DNA of 64,000 bases from Blautia luti (GTDB lineage: Bacteria; Bacillota; Clostridia; Lachnospirales; Lachnospiraceae): contig NZ_AP028156.1 of assembly GCF_033096465.1 (NCBI RefSeq), forward strand, positions 1,692,501-1,756,500. The letters run 5' to 3'. The translations under genes were made by a program, and so were the position numbers. A model generated the notes under the pieces. That model did not search any database. It had not been told where the DNA came from and worked only from the letters and a program-made list of their open reading frames with translations. Shown piece by piece: positions 56,762 to 64,000 of the stretch. Every line of letters starts with the position of its first letter. Position 1 is the stretch's first letter.

Positions 56762-57181
56762 CTAATCTGCTTTAAATTCTTTTTGATCAAGACCATTTTC
56801 GAGCAGATATCTTTCCGTACCTTCTGGATCGAGCTGTGCAAGTCGTGCAAGATTAAACTCTACGACATAATAGCTGCCATAATTGATTTTCCTCTTACCT
56901 ATAACTTTTCCGAGTTTATACTTTTCAATAAACGCAACCTTTGCTTTTGCTCCGCAATCCGAGATTATTGCCTGCCCTGGCCTTAGGAATCCCATAACTC
57001 CAATTGTAAGATCTCCGAATAATTCCAGCTTTTCCTCACATTCCTTTTGCTCTTGCCATAATCCGATATACAGGGATCCGTTGTAGTACATATTCACTCT
57101 GACATATAATTCCTCATGTCCACATTCCCAGTCATATCCCAATGGTTTTTCATCTTTTCGAATGCATATAGCCTGTCCCAT
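56762..57181 (-). CDS. Element-associated protein resembling DUF4313
   Basis: The protein is 139 residues with an excellent ribosome site (AAAAAAGGAGG). The pattern YVRVNMYYNGSLYIGLW, FGDLTIGVMGF, AFIEKYKLGKVIGKR and a final acidic helix recalls the small DUF4313 proteins of conjugative elements. The first gene after leader RNA B, it probably opens the element operon running to the PcfJ genes. Confidence 0.6.
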   Translation of the reverse strand: MGQAICIRKDEKPLGYDWECGHEELYVRVNMYYNGSLYIGLWQEQKECEEKLELFGDLTIGVMGFLRPGQAIISDCGAKAKVAFIEKYKLGKVIGKRKINYGSYYVVEFNLARLAQLDPEGTERYLLENGLDQKEFKAD

Positions 57182-57283
57182 ATTCTGCCTCCTTTTTTGA
57201 TTTTCCTGTTCATCTTTTGTGGATTATTTTACATTTCCTCCCTTCCTGTTTTTTTGCACACTTCACATTTCGTTTTTGGACAA

Positions 57284-57425
57284 CAAAAAAAGACACCAAA
57301 AATCTTCTTTTGATTTTTGATGTCTTCCTATTGATAAAAGGCCTTCGCCTAAATGTTGCTCCCGGAACAGCATATCCGGAACAAAAAACTTTGCTGCGTG
57401 GCAAACCATGCATAAAAAATAATCC
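57284..57425 (-). ncRNA. Structured leader or small RNA B (promoter plus terminator)
   Basis: The minus-strand RNA of about 140 nt has the same plan as the RNA at 49603-49737: TTTGCCACGCAG, an imperfect hairpin with CCGGATATGC, a small AGGC/GCCT hairpin, ATCAA, then a strong terminator with AAGACA/TGTCTT arms. It ends about 100 nt before the gene at 57181. No known Rfam class was recognised. Confidence 0.5.
57290..57326 (-). terminator. Terminator of RNA B
   Basis: A 15-bp continuous stem with one G-T pair (57290-57304 with 57312-57326) is followed on the minus strand by TTTTTTTGTTG. Confidence 0.85.
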
Positions 57426-57431
57426 ATTTAT

Positions 57432-57460
57432 ATGGTAACACAATATATTGAATTCGTCAA
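57432..57460 (-). promoter_or_regulatory. Promoter of RNA B
   Basis: On the minus strand: TTGACG (complement of 57455-57460), a 17-nt spacer and TACCAT (complement of 57432-57437). Confidence 0.55.
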
Positions 57461-57839
57461 TAAAATACAGTAAACGAAACACCATATCTTGTTGCTGCAT
57501 CATTTTTTGAGTGCACTTACCATCTTTACTTTTCTTCTATTTTCATGTCCAGCATGCCGATAAATCCTTATAATATGCTGATCTCTCCTGTAATATATAT
57601 TTGACAAATCATCAACGTAAAAAATCCATTGTCTGAATAGTGGACTTCTTTTTTGACTTTAAAAGAATTTTAAAGTTTTTGTTACCATCCGGAATTTTTT
57701 ACGATATATAGTATGAGTAGAAAATTTCCTTTCGGAACACAAAATGAAGAGAACAAATAAAAATATAAAGCAAAACATTTTTATGATATCATTAATCATA
57801 ATTGAAGTAACTCAGAAAATCAGAATTATGGAGAACATT

Positions 57840-58973
57840 ATGAACAGAATATTTCAGAAATTTTTGCAAAGCGTAATTGACCTTTCCTCTGTGGGAGCAA
57901 AGTGCCTCAAAGATAATACACATAATATGGATATGAACCCAACTGTAGAAGCGACCATCCCTGAATGGAAGGTTTATTTTGACGGAAACTTCTGGGAGCC
58001 TTCAGGAAAAGGCCATGCCGGAACAGAACTTCGATTAAATAAGCAATTCGAATGGGCTGGGCATCATTGGATTATTCCTGCGGTGTATTCTTGCAACAAA
58101 GGTCTTGTCTTGGATTTTTGTATGTGTACTCCGGCAGAAGATATTCGCGAATTTATGAAAAAGTGGGATTTAAGCCCCGAAAATGACTCTTGTTTAAATT
58201 TTACGCAAGAACAACAACTGCAAATAGATTTAGACAACCCTCTTTGCCTTGATATTATTCCTTGTTTAAAATTAAATGGAAAAACAATGCAGGCCTCTCA
58301 CAGCTGTTCGGCGGTCTTTAATCCCTGCTTATCGGACGAAACAAACAATGAACTGGAAGCAAAATGGGCGGTGAAACACTACGAATTGGATATCTCCTAT
58401 GGATGGATGATTTTTAGGGCGGCATTTCTGTGGCCAGATAAACGCCGTCCTGCAATAAAATCTCTTTCGCTTATAATGGAGCAACAACCATTCCGTGTAC
58501 CTGGGCCGCATTTTAAGATACACGCTCCTGGTGACCAGTTCACTTTCTCCCATCCGGTCAGTGAAACAGAATATGCATTAACTGTACAAAAATTGGAACA
58601 GCAGACGCTTTCTCAAAACCACGTGGGCTCTGACCGTTGGTTGTATCCCACACATTTTATCTCTATGAGCTATACACTTTCTCCTAAACCAGACAATGAC
58701 ATTTCGATTCATGATTGTGCAGATAGCGATAAACCTTTAGAAGTTGTACCTGTAACAGACTCCTTTACACCGGAAATGCAAAACGATATTGCCTGTATTG
58801 ACATTATCGGTGGTGCAGATGAGCCAACTGTAATCCTGTATAGCGACAGCAATCAGGCAAATCTCCATGTTGCTTGTTCCGCTTTACACTTCAAACCAGT
58901 ATCAGACGACACTGAATGGCGAATTGAGTTTAACATTATTCGTTCTTCGAAAAAAACATTTTTGCTTATATAA
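57840..58973 (+). CDS. Protein of unknown function with a GGADEPT motif
   Basis: The protein is 377 residues from ATG 57840 (GGAG 6 nt upstream; 32 more open codons lack a site). It looks soluble, rich in Trp, His and Cys. The first half contains IPEWKVYFDGNFWEP and a GHAGTELRLNKQFEWAGHHWIIP segment; the second half resembles the first in being beta-rich. Near residue 340 it carries DIIGGADEPTVILY, close to the GGADGPT motif of sodium-pumping decarboxylase beta subunits, which also occurs in unrelated clostridial proteins. No membrane helices are seen, so it is not a decarboxylase. Function unknown. Confidence 0.72.
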   Translation: MNRIFQKFLQSVIDLSSVGAKCLKDNTHNMDMNPTVEATIPEWKVYFDGNFWEPSGKGHAGTELRLNKQFEWAGHHWIIPAVYSCNKGLVLDFCMCTPAEDIREFMKKWDLSPENDSCLNFTQEQQLQIDLDNPLCLDIIPCLKLNGKTMQASHSCSAVFNPCLSDETNNELEAKWAVKHYELDISYGWMIFRAAFLWPDKRRPAIKSLSLIMEQQPFRVPGPHFKIHAPGDQFTFSHPVSETEYALTVQKLEQQTLSQNHVGSDRWLYPTHFISMSYTLSPKPDNDISIHDCADSDKPLEVVPVTDSFTPEMQNDIACIDIIGGADEPTVILYSDSNQANLHVACSALHFKPVSDDTEWRIEFNIIRSSKKTFLLI

Positions 58974-59038
58974 TGCATATTCCACTTCAGTTTGTTTAAC
59001 TTATTTCTAAAGAAATTAACAACTCTCGCCATGTAAAG

Positions 59039-59073
59039 GGGGATGTCGTATCAATACGCCATCCCCGCTTTTT
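59039..59073. terminator. Terminator between convergent genes
   Basis: GGGGATG and CGTAT pair with ATACG and CATCCCC, followed by CTTTTT on the plus strand. It separates the plus-strand gene from the minus-strand GC-rich cluster. Confidence 0.82.
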
Positions 59074-59078
59074 CTGTC

Positions 59079-59246
59079 TTACTGGTCTATTTCATATAAT
59101 TCTTCAACATAAATATTTCCGTCAGGCAGCTCCTCCGTTTTCTGTGAGATCAGAGTGCCTTTTTGTGAGTATGCATAAGCCACCGATGATCCTACAAGCA
59201 AAACTCCTAAAGCACTAAGTATTGTAATCTTTACCTTATGTTTCAT
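59079..59246 (-). CDS. 55-residue exported peptide (doubtful)
   Basis: The frame from ATG 59246 gives a signal-peptide-like start (MKHKVKITILSALGVLLVG, then SSVAYAYS) and a short polar tail ending YEIDQ. There is no ribosome site. Its start overlaps the last codons of the ketopantoate reductase remnant, and a terminator follows directly. It may be a true small protein translated by coupling, or the end of another gene joined here by deletion. Confidence 0.4.
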   Translation of the reverse strand: MKHKVKITILSALGVLLVGSSVAYAYSQKGTLISQKTEELPDGNIYVEELYEIDQ

Positions 59247-59631
59247 GCCCGGCAGAGAGCGCAAAGGCAAACAAGACATTTTTCTCCGGCAGTGCCGCCG
59301 CCAGCGCTCTTGCCTGCACATTGTTACCCACAAAAACAATATTTTTCGTCTGATTCGCCCGCAAGGTTTCCAGAGCAGAATCCAGCTGCGTATATCGCAG
59401 AACGACAAATATCACATCGTACCGGACATTCGGTGCCAGTTCCGTCACCACAGGAATATTGCTGACCGATGTGCGGAGGGAGAATTATTGATCCTTGATC
59501 CGCAGTCCGTTCTTCCTGATTTCCTCTGCCCAGTTTCCCCGGGCAAGCAGGGTCACATCCTTTCCGGCGTGAAACAGATTCCTTGCCAGATTGCACCCTA
59601 AAACACCTGCACCATATACCAGAATTTTCAT
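59236..59631 (-). pseudogene. Ketopantoate reductase-family remnant with in-frame stop
   Basis: The frame begins at ATG 59631, overlapping the upstream methyltransferase stop (ATGA). It encodes MKILVYGAGVLGCNLARNLF, a Rossmann NAD(P)-binding start, and TLLARG. A TAA then appears at about codon 49. Beyond it the same frame continues with the next part of the fold (VRYDVIFVVLRYTQLD and KNIVFVGNNVQARAL, then AFALSAGHE) and stops. Full-length PanE/ApbA proteins are about 300 residues, so both a nonsense codon and loss of the C-terminal half are seen. Confidence 0.75.
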
Positions 59632-60470
59632 TGCTTGCCTCCAAATCTGATCTTTACAATCTGCATCTTCATCATTCCGTCACCGACCCTGGCGAGAAAA
59701 CGGAAAAATCCGCTGACGGATGGGTCTTTCAAATCGGTGTAGCCCAGCATATAGCCGCGGCTCGAGACCCGCAAACGGCTATCCCATGCACCGATCTCTT
59801 GGGGAGCGTCGGAAACCGCGAAATACGCGCCAACATCCTTGATTTGCGCGCTTTTGAGCCATGTTTTTGCGATCATCTTCACCGCTGTCCGGTTGGCTGC
59901 GTCAAATACCAGCACGCCGCCGGGGAAGGCATCCGCCATGGCCCGCACCAATGTCTTAACCTGCTCGGTCAGGAAGTAATAGAACACGCCGGAGGCAAAG
60001 AATACCGCGCCGCCCGAAGCGTCGATTTCAGAAAACCATGCCGTGTCGTTCAGGTCGCAGGGGATATTTTTCTCCCTCTCCCCGGCGGGTAAAAGCTCGT
60101 TGCGCACGGTGATGACATCGGGAAAATCCAAATTGTAGATTTTGCAGCTGCCGTTGTCGCAAGTTCTGCCGGTACAGTCCAGCCCGCAGCCCAGATTGAC
60201 CACCGCCGCATTGGGGTGAGATTTCAGATAATCCCGCACCTCGAAGGCAAGGTCATTCTGCCGCATAGCCACCTCCAGCGAGCCGAAACGCTGCATCAGG
60301 CTGCGGGATTTTTTCTCTGCCTCAGAAAAATCGTAGTTGATCTCGTCAATCAGGCGAACCGTTGTTTCGTCCCGGTAAAGATTCGGGTATAGTTCTGAGC
60401 AGACCTTCCGCGCATACAGCGGAATGATCAGCGTCTCCTGTACGGTGTTTTTCTCGATTTTATATTTCAT
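59628..60470 (-). CDS. LCM/TcmP-family O-methyltransferase
   Basis: The protein is 280 residues from ATG 60470; a GTG at 60479 directly after the upstream stop is also possible. SAM-binding motif I is VVNLGCGLDCTGRT, preceded by RSLMQRFGSLEVAMRQ. IYNLDFPDVITVRNELL and FFASGVFYYFL follow, typical of leucine carboxyl methyltransferase-like proteins. The family methylates carboxyl or hydroxyl groups of small molecules or proteins. It is part of a tightly packed, GC-rich cluster and coupled to the reductase remnant. Confidence 0.82.
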   Translation of the reverse strand: MKYKIEKNTVQETLIIPLYARKVCSELYPNLYRDETTVRLIDEINYDFSEAEKKSRSLMQRFGSLEVAMRQNDLAFEVRDYLKSHPNAAVVNLGCGLDCTGRTCDNGSCKIYNLDFPDVITVRNELLPAGEREKNIPCDLNDTAWFSEIDASGGAVFFASGVFYYFLTEQVKTLVRAMADAFPGGVLVFDAANRTAVKMIAKTWLKSAQIKDVGAYFAVSDAPQEIGAWDSRLRVSSRGYMLGYTDLKDPSVSGFFRFLARVGDGMMKMQIVKIRFGGKQ

Positions 60471-60479
60471 GGGTATCAC

Positions 60480-61253
60480 TCACTTTCTGATAAATGGCAG
60501 TTCCGGCATACAGTCACGCTCGGCGATGTGTGCCAGCATTTCGGCGAACTCCTTTGAATCGCGTATCTGATATTGCATATGCTCGTATCCCTCAAACACG
60601 GGATAATGGCCGCAGGGATAGGCTTCCATCACTGCCTGACGGTATTTGAAATGATCTTCTATGCTGCCAAACTCGAAATAGATATGCCTTTGCAGTTCTT
60701 CGGGAAGGGACGGAAAGGGTTTATCCTCCAGGCTGTCCGAAATCTGCCGCCGCAAATTTGTATAGGTCAGATTTTCCCCTGCGGCGATAAAATACGGCTT
60801 TATGGAATCGTCGTCACACCACAGAATCTTTTTCAGTGTGCCGCCCTTCGACCAGTACAGGCTCTTGATAGCGAAATACAGAAACGGTATCATAATGCGG
60901 CGCATACCTTTTCCGATTTGCGCAAATTGCCCGCCATCAAAGAAAACGTGCCCAACGGGCAGCTTCGTGTTTGTCAAAAATGCCATGGCAAGGTCTGCAC
61001 CGATGGAAGAAGCGACCACCATCGCCAGCCGCTCCACGCCCTGTCGATGCAGAAAGCCCTCCACCTGCCGTATTTCGTCCAGCTTGCTGACATATTTCTG
61101 CCCTTTGCAGTAAACGGTGGAGGTAGGCAGAATACAGAAATACCTATCCTGTAAGTAGTTCGCAACCGGTTCGCTGCTTTCTCCCGTCACGCCCATAGCG
61201 TGAAAGAACAGCACGGCAGGATTCCTCCTGTCGCCATATGTTTGAAACAGCAT
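60480..61253 (-). CDS. Alpha/beta hydrolase
   Basis: A 257-residue alpha/beta hydrolase-fold protein (start ATG 61253 with GAGGTG upstream; GTG 61262 also open). VLFFHAMGVTGES forms the oxyanion-loop strand. The nucleophile elbow reads VVASSIGADLAM, so the usual first Gly of GxSxG is replaced by Ala or Ser. A late YEHMQYQ could supply the catalytic His. Substrate unknown. It lies between the membrane protein and the LCM methyltransferase. Confidence 0.75.
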   Translation of the reverse strand: MLFQTYGDRRNPAVLFFHAMGVTGESSEPVANYLQDRYFCILPTSTVYCKGQKYVSKLDEIRQVEGFLHRQGVERLAMVVASSIGADLAMAFLTNTKLPVGHVFFDGGQFAQIGKGMRRIMIPFLYFAIKSLYWSKGGTLKKILWCDDDSIKPYFIAAGENLTYTNLRRQISDSLEDKPFPSLPEELQRHIYFEFGSIEDHFKYRQAVMEAYPCGHYPVFEGYEHMQYQIRDSKEFAEMLAHIAERDCMPELPFIRK

Positions 61254-61263
61254 TTCTATCACC

Positions 61264-61758
61264 TCATATTTTCATAAAAAGCATCATAATCGCCGCCAGT
61301 GCTGCCGAAATGACTGCCATACCAATTGTGCCGAACAGCCACTTTTTGCCCTTATCCTTGGCTGTAATGTAGGGTTTCAGGTCTTCCGTTCCTGGAATTT
61401 CCCATGCGTTCGTATGTCCTACCCAATAGCCGTCAACCCAAAATCGGTCTATGAGATTCATAACGGACAGTATGACCAGCAGCTGCCAAAAGCCCTGAAC
61501 GAAGCCCTTTGCGCCGTTGAGCGCATAGACGCAGACCAGCACATAGGCGATGTAGCCGGGGACGCAGACAGCTTTGAAAATCAAAGCATTTCGCTTGATT
61601 TTCGCGTGTGTTGTAAGTCCCAGCGTTACGCACCGCTCCTGCACCTCCTGGCTGTAAAGATGCACCATGCCCACCGCGCCCTTGCGGATACCGATGGCGC
61701 AAACCAAAATGAGCAGAACGCCCAGCCCGATGCCTTCCAAAATCACCTGTAAAAGCAT
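61264..61758 (-). CDS. Small membrane protein of unknown function
   Basis: A 164-residue protein with four predicted helices (about 5-25, 62-82, 88-105 and 143-162) and a polar loop with DRFWVDGYWVGHTNAWEIPGTEDLKPY. Its ATG shares a base with the upstream stop (TAATG) and has AGGAGG upstream. It is found next to an ATC-hydrolase-like gene and may be a partner of the cluster enzymes, but I do not recognise the family. Confidence 0.68.
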   Translation of the reverse strand: MLLQVILEGIGLGVLLILVCAIGIRKGAVGMVHLYSQEVQERCVTLGLTTHAKIKRNALIFKAVCVPGYIAYVLVCVYALNGAKGFVQGFWQLLVILSVMNLIDRFWVDGYWVGHTNAWEIPGTEDLKPYITAKDKGKKWLFGTIGMAVISAALAAIMMLFMKI

Positions 61759-62459
61759 TACCGATTCCTCCTGAAGCCCGCCTCATCCCGGTATTCGGGA
61801 TGTCCCTTCAAGTACGGGTTTTTATCGCCGCAGATGGTGTAGTCGCATCGGCAGCCGTCCACGCAGGTGGTCGTCCGCACCAGCTTGGCATGGAGCAGTT
61901 CCATGGACGCATAGTCCACATTGCACAGGGCGGGCATAATATCCATAAGGCCGTGCCGGATGGCAAACTCCGCCGCCGGACACGCCGTAAATTCATAATA
62001 AATAGGCTTGTCGGTCTCATAAGGCGCAACCGACATCTCGTAATCGTGCCATTTGTCGCAGCCGCTTTTCGCACGAACAAACGCCTTGTACATCAGCTTC
62101 CTCCAGAACGGCTTGTTGCAGTCCACGAATTTCAGCTTGCGGAAGGTCGGCAGGATCAGATTTTCCTCCATCTCTTCAATTTCACGGAATGAAGTAGCGG
62201 CTTTGCAGACCACATAATAGCTCAGGATGGCGATGCAGTCGTAGGTGCCGCCTACGCCGTTGTGGAAGTTCTTTTTGCCGCCCAAGTCGGTGCGCCAGTC
62301 GGAGAGAAAGACCGCGTACTGCCGCTGCACCTTTTCCCATACTGTCTCCCGCTCTGCTTCCGGATAGTGCAGGGCGATTTTCGCCAGGATTTCTTTCTTG
62401 CAAGGCTTTGAATACAGCACATGGCTTTTGCGGTCGAACAGAAGCTCGTTGTCCTTCAT
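61758..62459 (-). CDS. L-2-amino-thiazoline-4-carboxylic acid hydrolase-like protein
   Basis: A 233-residue protein. YEFTACPAAEFAIRHGLMDIMPALCNVDY, then the cysteine-rich CVDGCRCDYTICGD near the C-terminus, fit the ATC hydrolase family, which opens a thiazoline ring on the way to L-cysteine. Many members are of unknown substrate, and no cysteine genes are near. AAGGAGGGAGG precedes the ATG. Confidence 0.7.
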   Translation of the reverse strand: MKDNELLFDRKSHVLYSKPCKKEILAKIALHYPEAERETVWEKVQRQYAVFLSDWRTDLGGKKNFHNGVGGTYDCIAILSYYVVCKAATSFREIEEMEENLILPTFRKLKFVDCNKPFWRKLMYKAFVRAKSGCDKWHDYEMSVAPYETDKPIYYEFTACPAAEFAIRHGLMDIMPALCNVDYASMELLHAKLVRTTTCVDGCRCDYTICGDKNPYLKGHPEYRDEAGFRRNR

Positions 62460-62510
62460 CTAATTGCCTCCCTCCTTGTTCTTTCTTGCGTGCATGAGAC
62501 CATCTCAGAT

Positions 62511-63194
62511 TTAACCCGCTTTTCGGCAGACAAACCATGCCATGCTTTTCAGGTTTCCCATGTCCACATCCGTATACATTCCATCCAGCCGTGCTTTCAG
62601 ACTGGAAACCGTCTCATAGGGCGGCGTGAAAAACCCTATCTTTTTATAAACATGCCGGACAAACCAATCCGTCCGCTTATGCTCGCCCTTCACATAAAAG
62701 CAGCCGCAGAATGTCCCGCCGGGTCTCAAGACCCGAAAAACCTCCCGATAAGCGGCCTCCTTGTCCGGAAAAGCGTGAAAGCCGTTCAACGACAAAACGA
62801 TGTCGAAGGTGTCGTCTGCATAGGAGAGTGCTCCCACATCTCCCTGCCGGAAGGTTACATTTTTCAGGTGCAGGCGGTCAGCCTTTTCCCGTGCCTGCCT
62901 CATCATATCGGGCGAATAATCGAGACAGGTAATGTCCGCCTCCGGCATAGTCTGATAAATCGGCATGGTCAAAATCCCTGTTCCCACCGGCACTTCCAGC
63001 AGTTTGCCGGAGAAATGCTCCGGAATACCGGACATTGCCTTTTCCAGATAGGCGTCGTTTTCCACCTTGTTCATTGCCCACACCAAGCGGCACACCGCTT
63101 TCCCGCTCAGAGTAGAGCAGGTGATCATGCCATCATAAAAACTGTTTCCACCCGTCATTCGGTACGCACCGCGAATGGCTTCTTTTCGTTCCAT
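62511..63194 (-). CDS. Class I SAM-dependent methyltransferase
   Basis: A 227-residue UbiE/Methyltransf_11-like protein. The SAM loop is LLEVPVGTGILTMPI (with Val-Gly-Thr-Gly), then ITCLDYSPDMMRQAREKA and a VLSLNGFHAFPDKEAAYRE motif with FRVLRPGGTFCG. GGAGG lies 8 nt before ATG 63194; seven more codons are open upstream. It is the second methyltransferase of the cluster. Substrate unknown. Confidence 0.82.
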   Translation of the reverse strand: MERKEAIRGAYRMTGGNSFYDGMITCSTLSGKAVCRLVWAMNKVENDAYLEKAMSGIPEHFSGKLLEVPVGTGILTMPIYQTMPEADITCLDYSPDMMRQAREKADRLHLKNVTFRQGDVGALSYADDTFDIVLSLNGFHAFPDKEAAYREVFRVLRPGGTFCGCFYVKGEHKRTDWFVRHVYKKIGFFTPPYETVSSLKARLDGMYTDVDMGNLKSMAWFVCRKAG

Positions 63195-63238
63195 GGTTCT
63201 TCCTCCGTGTTTCAATCATCACACGACCGTTTCCAATC

Positions 63239-64000
63239 TCATTTTTTCAAAATGTCCACGATTTTAGCAAAGTCCTCCTTTGCCTCTTTGAAGATCGGCA
63301 GCATACAGTAGCAATGCACCATCTTCGGGCGGGCGGACACCGTATAGAGGACATTTGCCCGTTTGCAGGCTTCCTCAAAGTCCGGCAATGCGCCGTAGAG
63401 CACCTCGTCGGCAGAATAGAAGAAGTGGATATCGCCTACGCCGGTAAAATCTCCCCGGGAGCCGGAGAGCATATAGTCCGGCACATTCTCGCAACCATGC
63501 CGCATGAATTTTTCCACCGTCACCATAAAGGCATAGTCGATGGAAACATCTCTTTCGTTCAATGCCTTCATCCGCGATTTTTCGCCATCGTTCCACGGCA
63601 CTTCGCCGGGAGATACGGCGACGATATGCCGTGGCTGCGGCAGCGGCTCAGGCTGCGCGTTGTTGTGCGCCGCGATCCCCAGGGCCAGCGCACCGCCAGA
63701 GGAAAAACCACAGGTGCTGACATTTCCGCCGCCATACAAGCCGACCATTCTGCGGTAACATTCGTACACCATCGCATAGGTCTCGGTAATACAATGTTCC
63801 ATGCAGAGCGGGTAAAACGGAAACCACACATCACAGCCGGTCTCGCGGCAGAGCTTGCGCATCACAGGCAGGTCGCCCTTATCGGGGCCGATCACCATGC
63901 CACCGCCAAAGAAATAGAGAATCGCGCGCTCGGACGGCTTCGGATGCTCTCGCACGATCAGGCAGGGAAAGCCGTTTACCGCGATCGTTTCATAATATGC
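63239..64000 (-). CDS. Alpha/beta hydrolase (HSL/carboxylesterase type), 5' end outside the window
   Basis: The frame is open to the right edge, so at least 253 residues are seen and the start is missing. YFFGGGMVIGPDKGDL matches the HGGG-like oxyanion loop, though the His is replaced by Phe. The nucleophile elbow is CGFSSGGALALG (GxSxG), and HCYCML supplies a likely catalytic His. The hormone-sensitive-lipase-type architecture suggests ester or amide hydrolysis of a small substrate. Confidence 0.78.
   Translation of the reverse strand, partial: AYYETIAVNGFPCLIVREHPKPSERAILYFFGGGMVIGPDKGDLPVMRKLCRETGCDVWFPFYPLCMEHCITETYAMVYECYRRMVGLYGGGNVSTCGFSSGGALALGIAAHNNAQPEPLPQPRHIVAVSPGEVPWNDGEKSRMKALNERDVSIDYAFMVTVEKFMRHGCENVPDYMLSGSRGDFTGVGDIHFFYSADEVLYGALPDFEEACKRANVLYTVSARPKMVHCYCMLPIFKEAKEDFAKIVDILKK

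Larger units (their letters stand above)
57182..57839. other. Gap holding RNA B and AT-rich sequence
   Basis: Besides the RNA B promoter, leader and terminator, this 658-nt gap contains AT-rich sequence with no convincing gene. A 35-codon basic frame (57500-57607, minus strand, TTG) has no ribosome site. The promoter for the plus-strand gene at 57840 must lie here; TATAGT-like boxes near 57706 lack a fitting -35. Confidence 0.5.

Noticed and set aside
57210..57503. 97-residue minus-strand frame across RNA B
   Set aside because: It runs through a strong terminator hairpin and has a tryptic, low-complexity look without a ribosome site; the structured RNA explains the sequence better.
57500..57607. 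A 35-codon basic frame on the minus strand (contains RIYRHAGHENRRK)
   Set aside because: It has only a TTG start without a ribosome site and no recognised family, and it lies in an AT-rich gap. It could be a remnant but is not supported as a gene.

Overview
The window looks like low-to-mid GC Firmicutes DNA, most likely from a gut Lachnospiraceae (Blautia/Ruminococcus-like) chromosome. This rests on protein style, gene order (L21 leader-rplU-prp-rpmA-obg; yggS-sepF-ylmH; mreBCD-mrdA-minDE-rodA) and strong AGGAGG ribosome sites. No database search was possible, so the genus is an inference.

Layout. 1-1360: 3' end of a 23S rRNA gene, a tRNA-Asp with no 5S in between, and a strong terminator. 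1410-1676: decayed fragment of a 2-hydroxyacyl-CoA dehydratase activator. 1919-23910: plus-strand housekeeping genes. These are a B12-binding radical SAM pair and an RNase E/G; the L21/Prp/L27/Obg ribosome group; yhbY, nadD, yqeK and rsfS; divergent lexA; and a division/envelope group (HlyD-like, yggS, sepF, ylmH, aroB, lspA, rluD). A kinase-like gene, an AI-2E-type permease, dtd, a cell-wall-binding M23 peptidase, a thioesterase and a XerS-like recombinase follow. A 17-bp perfect inverted repeat at 23929-23978 ends this run.

23997-46299: minus-strand core genes. First come small nucleotide-metabolism genes (P-loop ATPase, HD hydrolase, RelQ-type alarmone synthetase). Then a colinear run, read right to left, goes mutS, mutL, miaA, methionine gamma-lyase-like, two flavoproteins, radC, mreB, mreC, mreD, mrdA, minD, minE, rodA and a DacF-type carboxypeptidase, closed by a terminator at 26536-26572. 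It joins mismatch repair, tRNA modification, cell shape and division-site placement.

46300-57460: one end of an integrative element whose integrase directly abuts the 5' end of mutS. It holds int, xis, a protein made of nine CC-containing repeats, a 35-residue hydrophobic peptide, two tandem PcfJ-like proteins, a PcfK/AcrIIA9-like protein and several small element proteins. Two similar promoter-leader-terminator units (about 49603-49772 and 57284-57460) each sit just upstream of an element gene block. They are the most novel-looking feature here. No relaxase, coupling protein or type IV secretion genes are visible, so the element is either truncated or continues past the window.

57840-64000: a plus-strand gene of unknown function carrying a GGADEPT motif, then a visibly GC-richer minus-strand cluster. 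That cluster contains two alpha/beta hydrolases, two methyltransferases, an L-2-amino-thiazoline-4-carboxylate hydrolase-like protein, a membrane protein and a ketopantoate reductase remnant broken by an in-frame stop. It looks transferred, and its pathway is unknown.
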